From the NCBI RefSeq assembly GCF_023101165.1, contig NZ_CP078076.1, positions 1 to 64,000 on the forward strand: a stretch of 64,000 nt of DNA, given 5' to 3'. The stretch is from Microbacterium sufflavum (GTDB lineage Bacteria > Actinomycetota > Actinomycetes > Actinomycetales > Microbacteriaceae). Shown here in pieces: positions 18,235-26,760 of this stretch (position 1 is its first letter; each line of letters starts with the position of its first letter). The notes under the pieces are model-generated. The model saw only the letters and a list, made by a program, of their open reading frames with translations. It did no database searches and was not told where the DNA came from. The translations under genes and the position numbers were made by a program.

Positions 18235-19124
18235 GCCGGGCGTCCGTGCCGCGCACGGGAGTCGGACACGACATCGCGCAGATCCTCCTGTCGTCGCGGC
18301 CCATCAGCTGGATCAACACCGCCTTCCCGTTCGCCGCCGCCTACCTGCTCAGCACGCGGGAGATCGACCCCACGTTCGTCATCGGCACGCTGTACTTCCT
18401 CATCCCCTACAACCTGGCGATGTACGGCATCAACGACGTGTTCGACTACGCGTCCGACCTGGCGAACCCGCGCAAGGGCGGGATCGAGGGAGCACTGCTG
18501 TCGCCGCGCATCCACCGTGCCACCCTGTGGGCCGCTGCCGCGACCAACGTGCCGTTCCTCGTCTACCTGTTCGCGGTCGGCAACCCTGCGTCGTGGTGGT
18601 GGCTCGCGGTGAGCGTGTTCGCGGTGATCGCCTACTCCGCGCCGGTGCTGCGCTTCAAGGAACGGCCGTTCCTCGACTCGATCACGTCGAGCACCCACTT
18701 CGTCAGCCCGGCCATCGTCGGCCTCGCCCTCGCGGGAGCTCCGGTCTCGGCGGCGACCGTGGTCACGCTCGGCGCGTTCTTCCTGTGGGGCATGGCAGCG
18801 CACGCGTTCGGCGCCGTGCAGGACGTGGGGCCCGACCGCGAGGGCGGCATCTCGTCCATCGCCACCGTGATCGGTGCCCGAGCCACCGTGCGCCTCGCGA
18901 TCGGCCTCTGGGCGGTGGCGGGGGTCGCGATGCTCCTCACGCCCTGGCCCGGCCCCCTCGCGGCGGTACTCGCCGTGCCCTACATCGTGAACGCCGCACC
19001 GTGGTGGAACGTCACCGATGACACCTCCGGCAGGACCAACCGCGCCTGGCGCCGCTTCATCGCCCTCAACTACATCGCCGGCTTCCTCGCCACGATGATC
19101 CTCATCCTCGCCTGGGTCTCCTGA
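18231..19124 (+). CDS. crtEb: Lycopene elongase (UbiA-type prenyltransferase)
   Basis: Adds two C5 units to lycopene, giving flavuxanthin-type C50 carotenoids. 297 residues with 7-9 membrane helices of the UbiA family. The two Asp-rich motifs are NDVFDYASDLANPRKGG (near 65-81) and DVGPDREGGISS (near 199-210). The C50 outcome follows from this gene plus the paired small cyclases; the order crtB-I-Ye-Yf-Eb is the same as in Corynebacterium glutamicum. Confidence 0.92.
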   Translation: MSRASVPRTGVGHDIAQILLSSRPISWINTAFPFAAAYLLSTREIDPTFVIGTLYFLIPYNLAMYGINDVFDYASDLANPRKGGIEGALLSPRIHRATLWAAAATNVPFLVYLFAVGNPASWWWLAVSVFAVIAYSAPVLRFKERPFLDSITSSTHFVSPAIVGLALAGAPVSAATVVTLGAFFLWGMAAHAFGAVQDVGPDREGGISSIATVIGARATVRLAIGLWAVAGVAMLLTPWPGPLAAVLAVPYIVNAAPWWNVTDDTSGRTNRAWRRFIALNYIAGFLATMILILAWVS

Positions 19125-19170
19125 CTCCGACGCCCCCGCGACGAACCCACCTCCTCCCGAAAGGAACCCG

Positions 19171-21357
19171 ATGTCCCGCCCCGCCGAAACGCCGACCCCG
19201 CCGTCCCGAGAGCGCGTCCGTCGCCACTCGTGGCTGCGGGTCTTCCTCCCGGTCCTGCTGATCCTGGTGTGGCTGGCCGGGGCGTCGTTCGGTGGCCCCC
19301 TGTTCGGCAAGGTCGACGAGGTCTCCTCGAACGACCAGACCACGTACCTGCCCGAATCGGCCGACGCGACCACCGTGCAACAGCTCCTGGGCGAGTTCAA
19401 CGACAGCGACGCGATCCCGGCCATCGCGGTGTTCACCTCGGACCAGGAGCTGACGCAGACCGAGCTCGACGCGATCAGCGATGCGGTCGCCGACGCTCCG
19501 TCGGTCGAGGGCGTCGCGGACGACGTCTCGCCCGCGCTCCCCTCCGACGACGGGAAGGCCGTGCAGGCGTTCATCCCGATCGAGGGCGACGCGGAACTCG
19601 CCGACACCACCACGGCGCTCGGCGAGGAGTTGCGCGCGGCGGTCCCCGACGGGGTCACGGTCTACATCACCGGACCGGCCGGTTTCAGCGCCGACCTGGT
19701 CGCCGGCTTCTCGGGGATCGACGGCCTCCTGCTCGGGGTGGCGCTGCTGGCGGTCCTCGTGATCCTCGTCTTGGTCTACCGGTCGTTCCTGCTGCCCCTC
19801 GTCGTGCTGTCCACGAGTCTGTTCGCGCTGTGCGTCGCGCTCCTGGTGGTGTGGTGGCTGGCGAAGTGGGAGATCCTGCTGCTGAGCGGACAGACCCAGG
19901 GCATCCTGTTCATCCTCGTGATCGGCGCCGCGACCGACTATGCGCTGCTCCTCGTCGCCCGCTTCCGTGAAGAGCTGCGCGTCGCGCAGGACAAGGGCGT
20001 CGCGCTGCGGGCCGCGTGGAAGGGCTCGGTCGAGCCGATCGTCGCGTCAGGCGGCACCGTGATCGCCGGACTGCTGTGCCTGCTGCTCAGCGACCTGAAG
20101 TCGAACAGCACGCTGGGGCCGGTCGCCGCGATCGGCATCGTGTTCGCGATGCTGTCGGCGCTCACACTGCTCCCGTCGTTGCTGCTGCTCTTCGGGCGCG
20201 CGGTGTTCTGGCCCCGCCGGCCCCGTTTCGAGCCCGAGGTCGTCGCGGAGGAGCACGGCATGCGCACCACCGGGCTGTGGGCTCGCCTCGCCGGCGCGGT
20301 GAAGAAGCGCCCCCGGGTGATCTGGATCGTGACGACGCTCGTGCTCCTGGCCGGAGCCGCCGGAGTCACCCAGCTCGACGCGGTGGGAGTGCCGCAGTCC
20401 GACCTCGTACTCGGAGCCTCTGAGGCGCGCGACGGGCAGGTCGCGCTGGGCGAGCACTTCCCCGGCGGGTCGGGCAGCCCGGTGTCGGTCGTGGTCGACG
20501 AGGAGCGCATGCAAGACGCGGCGGACGTGCTCCTGTCCAACGACGGGATCGACGGGGTCACGGTGACCGCCGCCGACTCCCCGAGCGGCTCCGCGCCGAT
20601 CGACGAGGACGGGATCACGGCGGTCGGCCCTCCGGGAACCCCCGCGCCGGATCCCACGGTCGTGGACGGTCAGGTGCTGCTGCAGGGGACCCTGACCGAC
20701 GCAGCGGACTCCGCCGAGGCTGCCGCGACGGTGCGGGAGCTGCGCGTCGAGCTCGACGACCTCGGTGCGATCGTGGGCGGCGTCACGGCCACATCGGTCG
20801 ACACGAACGATGCCTCGATCCACGATCGCAACCTCATCATCCCGGTGATCCTGCTCGTGATCATGCTGATCCTGATGCTGCTGCTCCGGTCGATCCTCGC
20901 CCCGGTGCTGCTGATCATGACCACGGTGCTGTCGTTCGGAACCGCGCTCGGCGTGTCCGCGCTCGTGTTCAACGGGATCTTCGCGTTCCCCGGCGCCGAC
21001 CCGGCCGTCCCGCTCTACGGCTTCGTGTTCCTCGTGGCCCTGGGCATCGACTACAACATCTTCCTGATGACCCGCGTGCGCGAGGAGTCGAAGCAGCACG
21101 GAACACGCGAGGGCATCCTGCGCGGGCTCTCGATCACCGGGGGCGTCATCACCTCTGCCGGCCTCGTGCTCGCTGCGACGTTCGCCGCCCTCTCGGTGAT
21201 CCCGATCCTGTTCCTCGTGCAGCTCGCGTTCATCGTCGCGTTCGGCGTCCTGCTCGACACGTTCGTCGTGCGCTCGCTGCTCGTGCCCGCTCTCACGTAC
21301 GACATCGGGAAGGCCATCTGGTGGCCGTCCGCGCTGTGGCGCCGCGGAAAGCCGTGA
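19171..21357 (+). CDS. MMPL-family transporter at the end of the carotenoid operon
   Basis: 728 residues with two MMPL/RND halves. Each half has a first membrane helix, a large outside loop (about 50-180 and 405-545) and five more helices, for about 12 in total. The TM4 motif with Asp and Tyr is seen as GAATDYALLLVARFREELR and again as LGIDYNIFLMTRVREESK. C. glutamicum also has an MMPL gene (cmpL1) in its crt operon, so a role in moving a carotenoid or lipid to the envelope is plausible but unproven. It starts 46 bases after crtEb, with GAAAGGAA before the ATG. Confidence 0.88.
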   Translation: MSRPAETPTPPSRERVRRHSWLRVFLPVLLILVWLAGASFGGPLFGKVDEVSSNDQTTYLPESADATTVQQLLGEFNDSDAIPAIAVFTSDQELTQTELDAISDAVADAPSVEGVADDVSPALPSDDGKAVQAFIPIEGDAELADTTTALGEELRAAVPDGVTVYITGPAGFSADLVAGFSGIDGLLLGVALLAVLVILVLVYRSFLLPLVVLSTSLFALCVALLVVWWLAKWEILLLSGQTQGILFILVIGAATDYALLLVARFREELRVAQDKGVALRAAWKGSVEPIVASGGTVIAGLLCLLLSDLKSNSTLGPVAAIGIVFAMLSALTLLPSLLLLFGRAVFWPRRPRFEPEVVAEEHGMRTTGLWARLAGAVKKRPRVIWIVTTLVLLAGAAGVTQLDAVGVPQSDLVLGASEARDGQVALGEHFPGGSGSPVSVVVDEERMQDAADVLLSNDGIDGVTVTAADSPSGSAPIDEDGITAVGPPGTPAPDPTVVDGQVLLQGTLTDAADSAEAAATVRELRVELDDLGAIVGGVTATSVDTNDASIHDRNLIIPVILLVIMLILMLLLRSILAPVLLIMTTVLSFGTALGVSALVFNGIFAFPGADPAVPLYGFVFLVALGIDYNIFLMTRVREESKQHGTREGILRGLSITGGVITSAGLVLAATFAALSVIPILFLVQLAFIVAFGVLLDTFVVRSLLVPALTYDIGKAIWWPSALWRRGKP

Positions 21358-21377
21358 CGACGGGATCGCGGGAAGGG

Positions 21378-21451
21378 TGCCCTCGACAGGATTCGAACCT
21401 GCGACCTGCCCTTTAGGAGAGGGCTGCTCTATCCTGCTGAGCTACGAGGGC
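21378..21451 (-). tRNA. tRNA-Arg(CCT)
   Basis: The minus strand folds into a cloverleaf with acceptor GCCCTCG/CGAGGGC and T loop GGTTCGAATCC. The anticodon stem is GCCCT/AGGGC around loop CTCCTAA, giving anticodon CCT. The discriminator is A and no CCA is encoded. It reads the rare codon AGG. Confidence 0.95.
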
Positions 21452-21499
21452 GCGCACCCAGTCTACGGGACCGGGATGCGCGCCCTCGGCCGCTCAGGG

Positions 21500-21997
21500 T
21501 CAGGCCGCGAGGGCGAGGTACGGCTCCCACCGCGGGTCGCTCCGCTCGGACCCCCGCACCGTCCAGGCGGTGCCGTGGGGTGGGCGCGGCGTGAACCGCA
21601 GCTGCCACCGCATCTCCTGCGGCGTGCGATTGCTCTTGAGGTTGTTGCACCGCAGGCAGCACGCGACGAGGTTCTCCCACGAGTCCGCTCCCCCGCGCGA
21701 CCGGGGCAGGACGTGGTCGATGGTCGATGCCGACTTGCCGCAGTAGCCGCAGCGGTGGTCGTCGCGGCGGAGCACCCCGCGCCGGGTGACCGGAACACGT
21801 CGCCCGGTCGGCACGCGCACGTAGCGGGACAGGATGATCACAGCTGGCCGGTCGTAGACACCGTGCGTCCCCCAGACGGGGTCGTCTTCGACGCGCTCGA
21901 TCACGGTCGCTTTCTCATTCATGACCAGCACCAGTGCTCGCTTGAACGACACGATCGCCAGCGGCTCGTACCCGGCGTTCAGGACCAGTGTGCGCAT
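21500..21997 (-). CDS. HNH endonuclease family protein
   Basis: 165 residues. The C-terminal half is an HNH domain with zinc-binding Cys pairs: CGYCGKSASTIDHVLPRSRG (near 84-103) followed by CCLRCNNLKSNRT. The His-Asn-His core is HVLPRS, WENLVACC and CNNLKS. The N-terminal half (TLVLNAGYEPLAIVSFKRAL) is the extension common to chromosomal HNH proteins of actinobacteria. The role is unknown; it stands alone and is not part of a restriction or phage cluster. AGAGGA before the ATG supports the start. Confidence 0.88.
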   Translation of the reverse strand: MRTLVLNAGYEPLAIVSFKRALVLVMNEKATVIERVEDDPVWGTHGVYDRPAVIILSRYVRVPTGRRVPVTRRGVLRRDDHRCGYCGKSASTIDHVLPRSRGGADSWENLVACCLRCNNLKSNRTPQEMRWQLRFTPRPPHGTAWTVRGSERSDPRWEPYLALAA

Positions 21998-22302
21998 TCG
22001 TCATCCTCTCGATCCGCCGGGACGGCTTCCCGGCACTCTCGACTCACACGGCATCGCACAGGTGGTGGAGTGCACGCAGGGACGAAAAAAGGCGCTGTCT
22101 AGAGACAGCGCCTTTCGCGCGCGGCAGGACCGCGGCATCCCTGCGGGCGATGCTGAAGGACGTGACGACCGAGGGCATCCATGGTTCGGATGGTCGGTAT
22201 TCGCTCCATCAGCCTCTCCCGCCTGTTCGACGACGGGTTCAGGCTAACCCATCCCACAGGGGGCAGGGCGCAACAGCGGGTGAACGATCGGAGGTGTGTC
22301 CG
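21998..22302. other. Intergenic region between the HNH and M23 genes
   Basis: Apart from the hairpin at 22088-22115, I see no gene, tRNA or clear regulatory motif here. The stretch from 22116 to 22302 has no obvious fold and could be the 3' UTR of the M23 gene. Confidence 0.5.
22088..22115 (-). terminator. Strong terminator hairpin downstream of the M23 gene
   Basis: A perfect 13-bp stem (22088-22100 with 22103-22115) with A-runs on one side and TTT on the other. On the minus strand it is followed by TTTTTTCG. It lies about 190 bases beyond the M23 stop codon. Confidence 0.8.
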
Positions 22303-23169
22303 TCAGCCGGCGTTGATCGAGAGCCAGTTGCCCGGCTCCACCAGGCCGCCGTTGATCCACACCTCGAAGTGCAGGTGGTTCGCGGTCGAACGTCCCGTGC
22401 TGCCGACGTAGCCGATGAGCTGACCGGCCGCGACGCTCTGGCCGGCCTGCACCTGACGCGAGCCGTAGAGCATGTGGCCGTACGTGGTCTGCACGCGCTG
22501 GCCGCCGATGACGCTGTCGAGCATGACGCAGACGCCGTAGCCGCCGATGTTCTCGGCCGAAGCCCGGACGACGCCGGCCGCAGCCGCGTAGATCGGGGTG
22601 CCCGCGGGTGCGAGCATGTCGATGCCGTTGTGACCGCCGCCGATGGTGCGGCTGACGTGCCACGAGCCGAGCGGCAGCGGATAGCGCACCTCGCCGGAGC
22701 CCGGCGCGGTGAGCGCGTAGCCGGCCGTGTTGAAGCGACCGCCTGACGACGAAGCCGCAGCGGTGGCGGCGGCCGCGGCGCGAGCGGCAGCGGCCTCCTC
22801 GGCCTTCTTCTTCGCGATCTCGTCGGGAGTCGTCGCGCTGAAGGTGCCGCGTACGACAGGAGCGGAGGTCGCCTCGGAGGCGACGACCAGCGACTGCGCG
22901 TCGACCGCGGCGAGCTGCTGCACCGTCGTGGTGGCGGCATCGGCCGGCTTGGACGCGGCGTAGGCGGGAAGCGCGACGGCGGCGACCAGTGCACCGACGG
23001 CACCGAAGATCGCCACCGACCGGAGAGGCTTGACCACCTTTCGCGCCGTCACCTTCGGTGGGGTGCGGCGAGCCGGAACTCGATCTTCAGGTGTCTTCTC
23101 GGTCGGTTCGATGTCTGCGGCCAAAACGTGGTCCTCCTGGGCCTTCGCACCTCGGGTGTGCTGGCTCAT
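22303..23169 (-). CDS. M23-family peptidoglycan endopeptidase, membrane-anchored or secreted
   Basis: 288 residues. A charged cytoplasmic N-terminus is followed by one hydrophobic segment (SVAIFGAVGALVAAVALPAY), so the enzyme domain is outside. A helical Ala-rich linker precedes the C-terminal M23 (LytM) domain with zinc ligands HNGID and HLHFE, plus TTYGHML. It should cut peptide cross-links of peptidoglycan, unless it is a non-catalytic activator; the ligand set looks complete. I start at ATG 23169 because GAGGAG stands nine bases upstream. Three GTNAC-like repeats further upstream suggest MtrA control. Confidence 0.9.
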   Translation of the reverse strand: MSQHTRGAKAQEDHVLAADIEPTEKTPEDRVPARRTPPKVTARKVVKPLRSVAIFGAVGALVAAVALPAYAASKPADAATTTVQQLAAVDAQSLVVASEATSAPVVRGTFSATTPDEIAKKKAEEAAAARAAAAATAAASSSGGRFNTAGYALTAPGSGEVRYPLPLGSWHVSRTIGGGHNGIDMLAPAGTPIYAAAAGVVRASAENIGGYGVCVMLDSVIGGQRVQTTYGHMLYGSRQVQAGQSVAAGQLIGYVGSTGRSTANHLHFEVWINGGLVEPGNWLSINAG

Positions 23170-23299
23170 CGGCGCTCTCCTCGATGGCGCGGATGGGGAA
23201 TCGGGTACGAGAGTCATCCGTGCCGAGAAGACGATGAGCCTGAAGGCGTATCTTCGCGGTCCATCCCCAACGGGCTTCTTCGCTGAGGACCTGACCGAG

Positions 23300-23326
23300 G
23301 TTACCGGAAGATAACGATCATGTCAC
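23300..23326 (-). promoter_or_regulatory. Three direct GTNAC-type repeats, possible MtrA box
   Basis: On the minus strand GTGAC (23326-23322), GTTAT (23315-23311) and GTAAC (23304-23300) repeat with an exact period of 11 bases, so all face the same side of the helix. MtrA, the actinobacterial regulator of cell-wall hydrolase genes, binds direct repeats of this kind. The assignment is an inference. Confidence 0.4.
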
Positions 23327-23405
23327 CCTGGGAAACTGGCAATCCTCGGTGAGGCCGTCCCACGCCCCGAGACGGTGGGCGACGAACCGCGATTCTGCGG
23401 CGCGA

Positions 23406-24107
23406 TCAGGCCGGTTCGCCCACCAGGAAGATGTGCGACGCGAGCTCGACGGGAAGCTCGAGCCCCTCGTCCTTGCCGTCCATCTGGATGAGGACGTAGC
23501 CCTCGTTGAACCGGAAGTCACCGCGCGCCCCCGGTACGACGCCCGCATCGCGCAGCTGCTCCAACAGCTCGGGGTCGACCTGCGCGGGCTCGGCCAGACG
23601 ACGCACCGTGCCCTCGACGGGCTCGCCCGCCGCGTTCAGACGCTGCACCAGACCGACGACGCCCTCATCGAACGTCCGGGCCGGGAGGTCGCCGAGCTGA
23701 TCCAGACCGGGGATCGGATTGCCGTAGGGCGACTCCGTGGGATGCCCGAGCAGCTCGACGAGGCGGCGCTCCACCTGCTCGCTCATCACGTGCTCCCAGC
23801 GGCAGGCCTCTTCGTGCACGAACGCCCAGTCGAGTCCGATCACATCCGACAGCAGTCGCTCGGCGAGACGGTGCTTGCGCATCACGTCGACCGCCTTGCG
23901 GCGACCGGCGTCGGTGAGCTCGAGCGTACGATCCTCGGAGACCACGACGAGCCCGTCGCGCTCCATCCGCCCGACTGTCTGCGACACGGTCGGTCCGGAG
24001 TGGCCGAGCCGCTCGGAGATGCGCGCGCGCAGCGGCACGATGTTCTCCTCCTCGAGTTCGAGGATGGTGCGGAGATACATCTCCGTGGTGTCGATCAGAT
24101 CGGTCAT
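23406..24107 (-). CDS. DtxR/IdeR-family metal-dependent regulator
   Basis: 233 residues. The N-terminal winged helix (DTTEMYLRTILELEEE, GHSGPTVSQTVGRMERDGLV) is followed by the metal-binding/dimerisation domain, with RKHRLAERLL and EACRWEHVMS carrying the usual His, Glu and Cys ligands. A C-terminal SH3-like domain follows (about 150-230). The family represses iron or manganese uptake genes when metal is bound; the Cys-containing site hints at the iron type. A palindrome with the DtxR-box core lies 20 bases upstream of the ATG and suggests autoregulation. Confidence 0.9.
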   Translation of the reverse strand: MTDLIDTTEMYLRTILELEEENIVPLRARISERLGHSGPTVSQTVGRMERDGLVVVSEDRTLELTDAGRRKAVDVMRKHRLAERLLSDVIGLDWAFVHEEACRWEHVMSEQVERRLVELLGHPTESPYGNPIPGLDQLGDLPARTFDEGVVGLVQRLNAAGEPVEGTVRRLAEPAQVDPELLEQLRDAGVVPGARGDFRFNEGYVLIQMDGKDEGLELPVELASHIFLVGEPA

Positions 24108-24127
24108 GTGCGGGCCCTCCGAAGTTC

Positions 24128-24140
24128 TTAGGCAAGCCTA
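24128..24140. promoter_or_regulatory. DtxR-type iron box
   Basis: TTAGGCAAGCCTA contains the perfect inverted repeat TAGGC-AA-GCCTA and matches the left 13 bases of the DtxR/IdeR consensus at most positions. It lies between the divergent regulator and serC and overlaps the likely promoter of the regulator gene. Confidence 0.6.
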
Positions 24141-24199
24141 CATTCCCGCGGGGACATCGGATCGACCGCGGGCGGGGCCGCCCCGTGCGCTCCCCCTAG

Positions 24200-25321
<1,122 letters not shown>

Positions 25322-25331
25322 GCGCCGGGAC

Positions 25332-25994
25332 TCACTCCTCCTCGTCGACCTCGCCGGCGTCCGCACCGCGGACGTCGGCGTCGTCGTCTTCGTCGTCGTC
25401 GTCTTCGTCTTCGGCGTCGTCTTCGTCTACGTCTTCGTCTTCGGCGTCGTCGTCGACATCCGCGTCGTCGTCCTCCGCGTCGTCGGATGCGGAGTCGTCG
25501 AGTTCGTCGATGTCGACGCCGTCGAGGTCGCCGGCGTGAAGGATGTCGGACGCCTCGTCGTCATCCTCGTCGAGCTCGTCGTCCAGGACATCGTCGAGTT
25601 CGACGTCCGCGGCTCCGTCTGACCGGTCGCCGTCATCGCCGTCCGTTGCCGCCGCAGCCGCGTCGGCGAGCTCGGCCTGGTGCGCGCGATACTCCGCCAG
25701 GCGCTCGGCCCAGGGCACCCATTCGGGCGCGAGGAGTGCGCCGTCGCCCGGCAGGAGCTCGGCCTCCAGCACCGTGGGCTCTTCGTCGTCGACGCGGGCC
25801 ACCGTCACGGTCCAGTACCACCCCGGATATCCGGCCAGCCGGTTCTCGAAGCGCAGCGAGACCGATCCGTCTTCCTCTGCGATGTATCCGGCGGCCGGCC
25901 CGATGGTGGACGCGGGAGTGAACTCGCGCAGCGCTGCGAGCGCGAGATCGTGGGCCTCGACGAGGCGGGCGTCAGCCTCAGGCTTCGAGGTCAT
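25332..25994 (-). CDS. DUF3027 protein with a long acidic tail
   Basis: 220 residues. The first 120 form the DUF3027 domain, with VSLRFENRLAGYPGWYWTVT (about 49-68) and LLPGDGALLAPEWVPWAERL. The last 100 are nearly all Asp, Glu, Ala and Val, with runs such as DDDDEDDDADV. The DNA there is a degenerate GTC/TTC repeat. The function is unknown. The start lies inside the end of the cold-shock gene (17-base overlap), so the two are coupled; DUF3027 follows the cspB-like gene in many actinobacteria. An acidic tail could contact basic proteins or nucleic-acid-binding surfaces, which is speculation. Confidence 0.88.
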   Translation of the reverse strand: MTSKPEADARLVEAHDLALAALREFTPASTIGPAAGYIAEEDGSVSLRFENRLAGYPGWYWTVTVARVDDEEPTVLEAELLPGDGALLAPEWVPWAERLAEYRAHQAELADAAAAATDGDDGDRSDGAADVELDDVLDDELDEDDDEASDILHAGDLDGVDIDELDDSASDDAEDDDADVDDDAEDEDVDEDDAEDEDDDDEDDDADVRGADAGEVDEEE

Positions 25995-26358
25995 CAGCGA
26001 CCTTGCGCAGAACGGCTGCGATCTTGCGGCCGTGACCGGAGGACGGGTAGCGCCCGCGACGCAGATCGCCGCCGATGCCGTCGAGCAGCTTCACCAGGTC
26101 TTCGATGATGATCGCCATGTCGTCGGCGGGCTTGCGCTTGGCCTTCGCCAGGCTGGGCGGGGCCTCGAGCACCCGCACGGACAGCGCCTGCAGGCCGCGC
26201 TTGCCATCGGCGACGCCGAACTCCACGCGCGCACCCGCCTTGATCGCGGTGCCGGCCGGCATCGCGGAGGCGTGCAGGAAGACGTCCTGGCCGTCATCGC
26301 TGGCGATGAAGCCGAAACCCTTGTCTTCGTCGTAGAACCTGACCTTGCCGGTGGGCAT
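25978..26358 (-). CDS. Cold-shock domain protein with C-terminal extension
   Basis: 126 residues. The first 65 are a cold-shock domain that binds single-stranded RNA/DNA through RNP1 (KGFGFIAS) and RNP2 (DVFLHASAM). The extension (about 75-126) is helical and basic and resembles that of mycobacterial CspB-like proteins. GAGGTT upstream of the ATG is a fair ribosome site. It is cotranscribed with the DUF3027 gene. Confidence 0.92.
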   Translation of the reverse strand: MPTGKVRFYDEDKGFGFIASDDGQDVFLHASAMPAGTAIKAGARVEFGVADGKRGLQALSVRVLEAPPSLAKAKRKPADDMAIIIEDLVKLLDGIGGDLRRGRYPSSGHGRKIAAVLRKVADDLEA

Positions 26359-26474
26359 GGGTGAACCTCGCTGGTATCGAAAAGCAGAACAGAGCGCGCT
26401 CGTGCGCGTGCGTCCAGCCTACCGGTCGCGGGGCGAACGGAACCGACCGCGCCGGGGCGAGTAGTCTGGAGCGG

Positions 26475-26750
26475 ATGAGCACGCAGAGCCCCGGACCGGA
26501 GGTCCCCATCCGCCGGATCGATCGCATCCTGGCGTTCACCGCACTCGGGATCGCCGCCGCCTCCGTGGTGTGCTTCTTCGCGATCATCATCGGCACCGCC
26601 ACGGGCATGGACCGCGCCGCGTTCGGTGAAGGCGCGTGGCCGGTCGTCGCCGCGATCCCCTACTGGGGGCTGCCACTCGCGTTCGTGCTGATCATCACCC
26701 TGCTGATCATGAGCTTCGTCCGGAAGGGTCGCGCGCAATCGCGTCGCTGA
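26475..26750 (+). CDS. Small membrane protein, 91 aa
   Basis: Two membrane helices (about 20-43 and 60-82) separated by a short outside loop with GMDRAAFGEGAWPVVAAIPY; the C-terminus is Arg/Lys-rich and cytoplasmic. I do not recognise a family, though similar small proteins stand before the helicase-accessory gene in related genomes. TAGTCT seven bases before the ATG points to a leaderless mRNA. The next gene follows after ten bases, so this promoter probably serves both. Confidence 0.75.
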   Translation: MSTQSPGPEVPIRRIDRILAFTALGIAAASVVCFFAIIIGTATGMDRAAFGEGAWPVVAAIPYWGLPLAFVLIITLLIMSFVRKGRAQSRR

Positions 26751-26760
26751 GCCCCCGCCG

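Noticed and set aside
21500..21997. A phage or homing origin for the HNH gene
   Set aside because: It stands alone among core genes with normal composition; no terminase, portal or intron-like context is present. The nearby tRNA-Arg shows no duplicated 3' end as an attachment site would.
23170..23340. A c-di-AMP (ydaO-type) riboswitch upstream of the M23 gene
   Set aside because: Such riboswitches often precede wall-hydrolase genes, but I could not find the conserved core elements in the minus-strand leader; phased GTNAC repeats fit better.
25370..25520. A CRISPR-like or satellite repeat of CGTCGTCTTCGTC units
   Set aside because: It is the coding DNA for the Asp/Glu tail of the DUF3027 protein; repeats are degenerate and without spacers.
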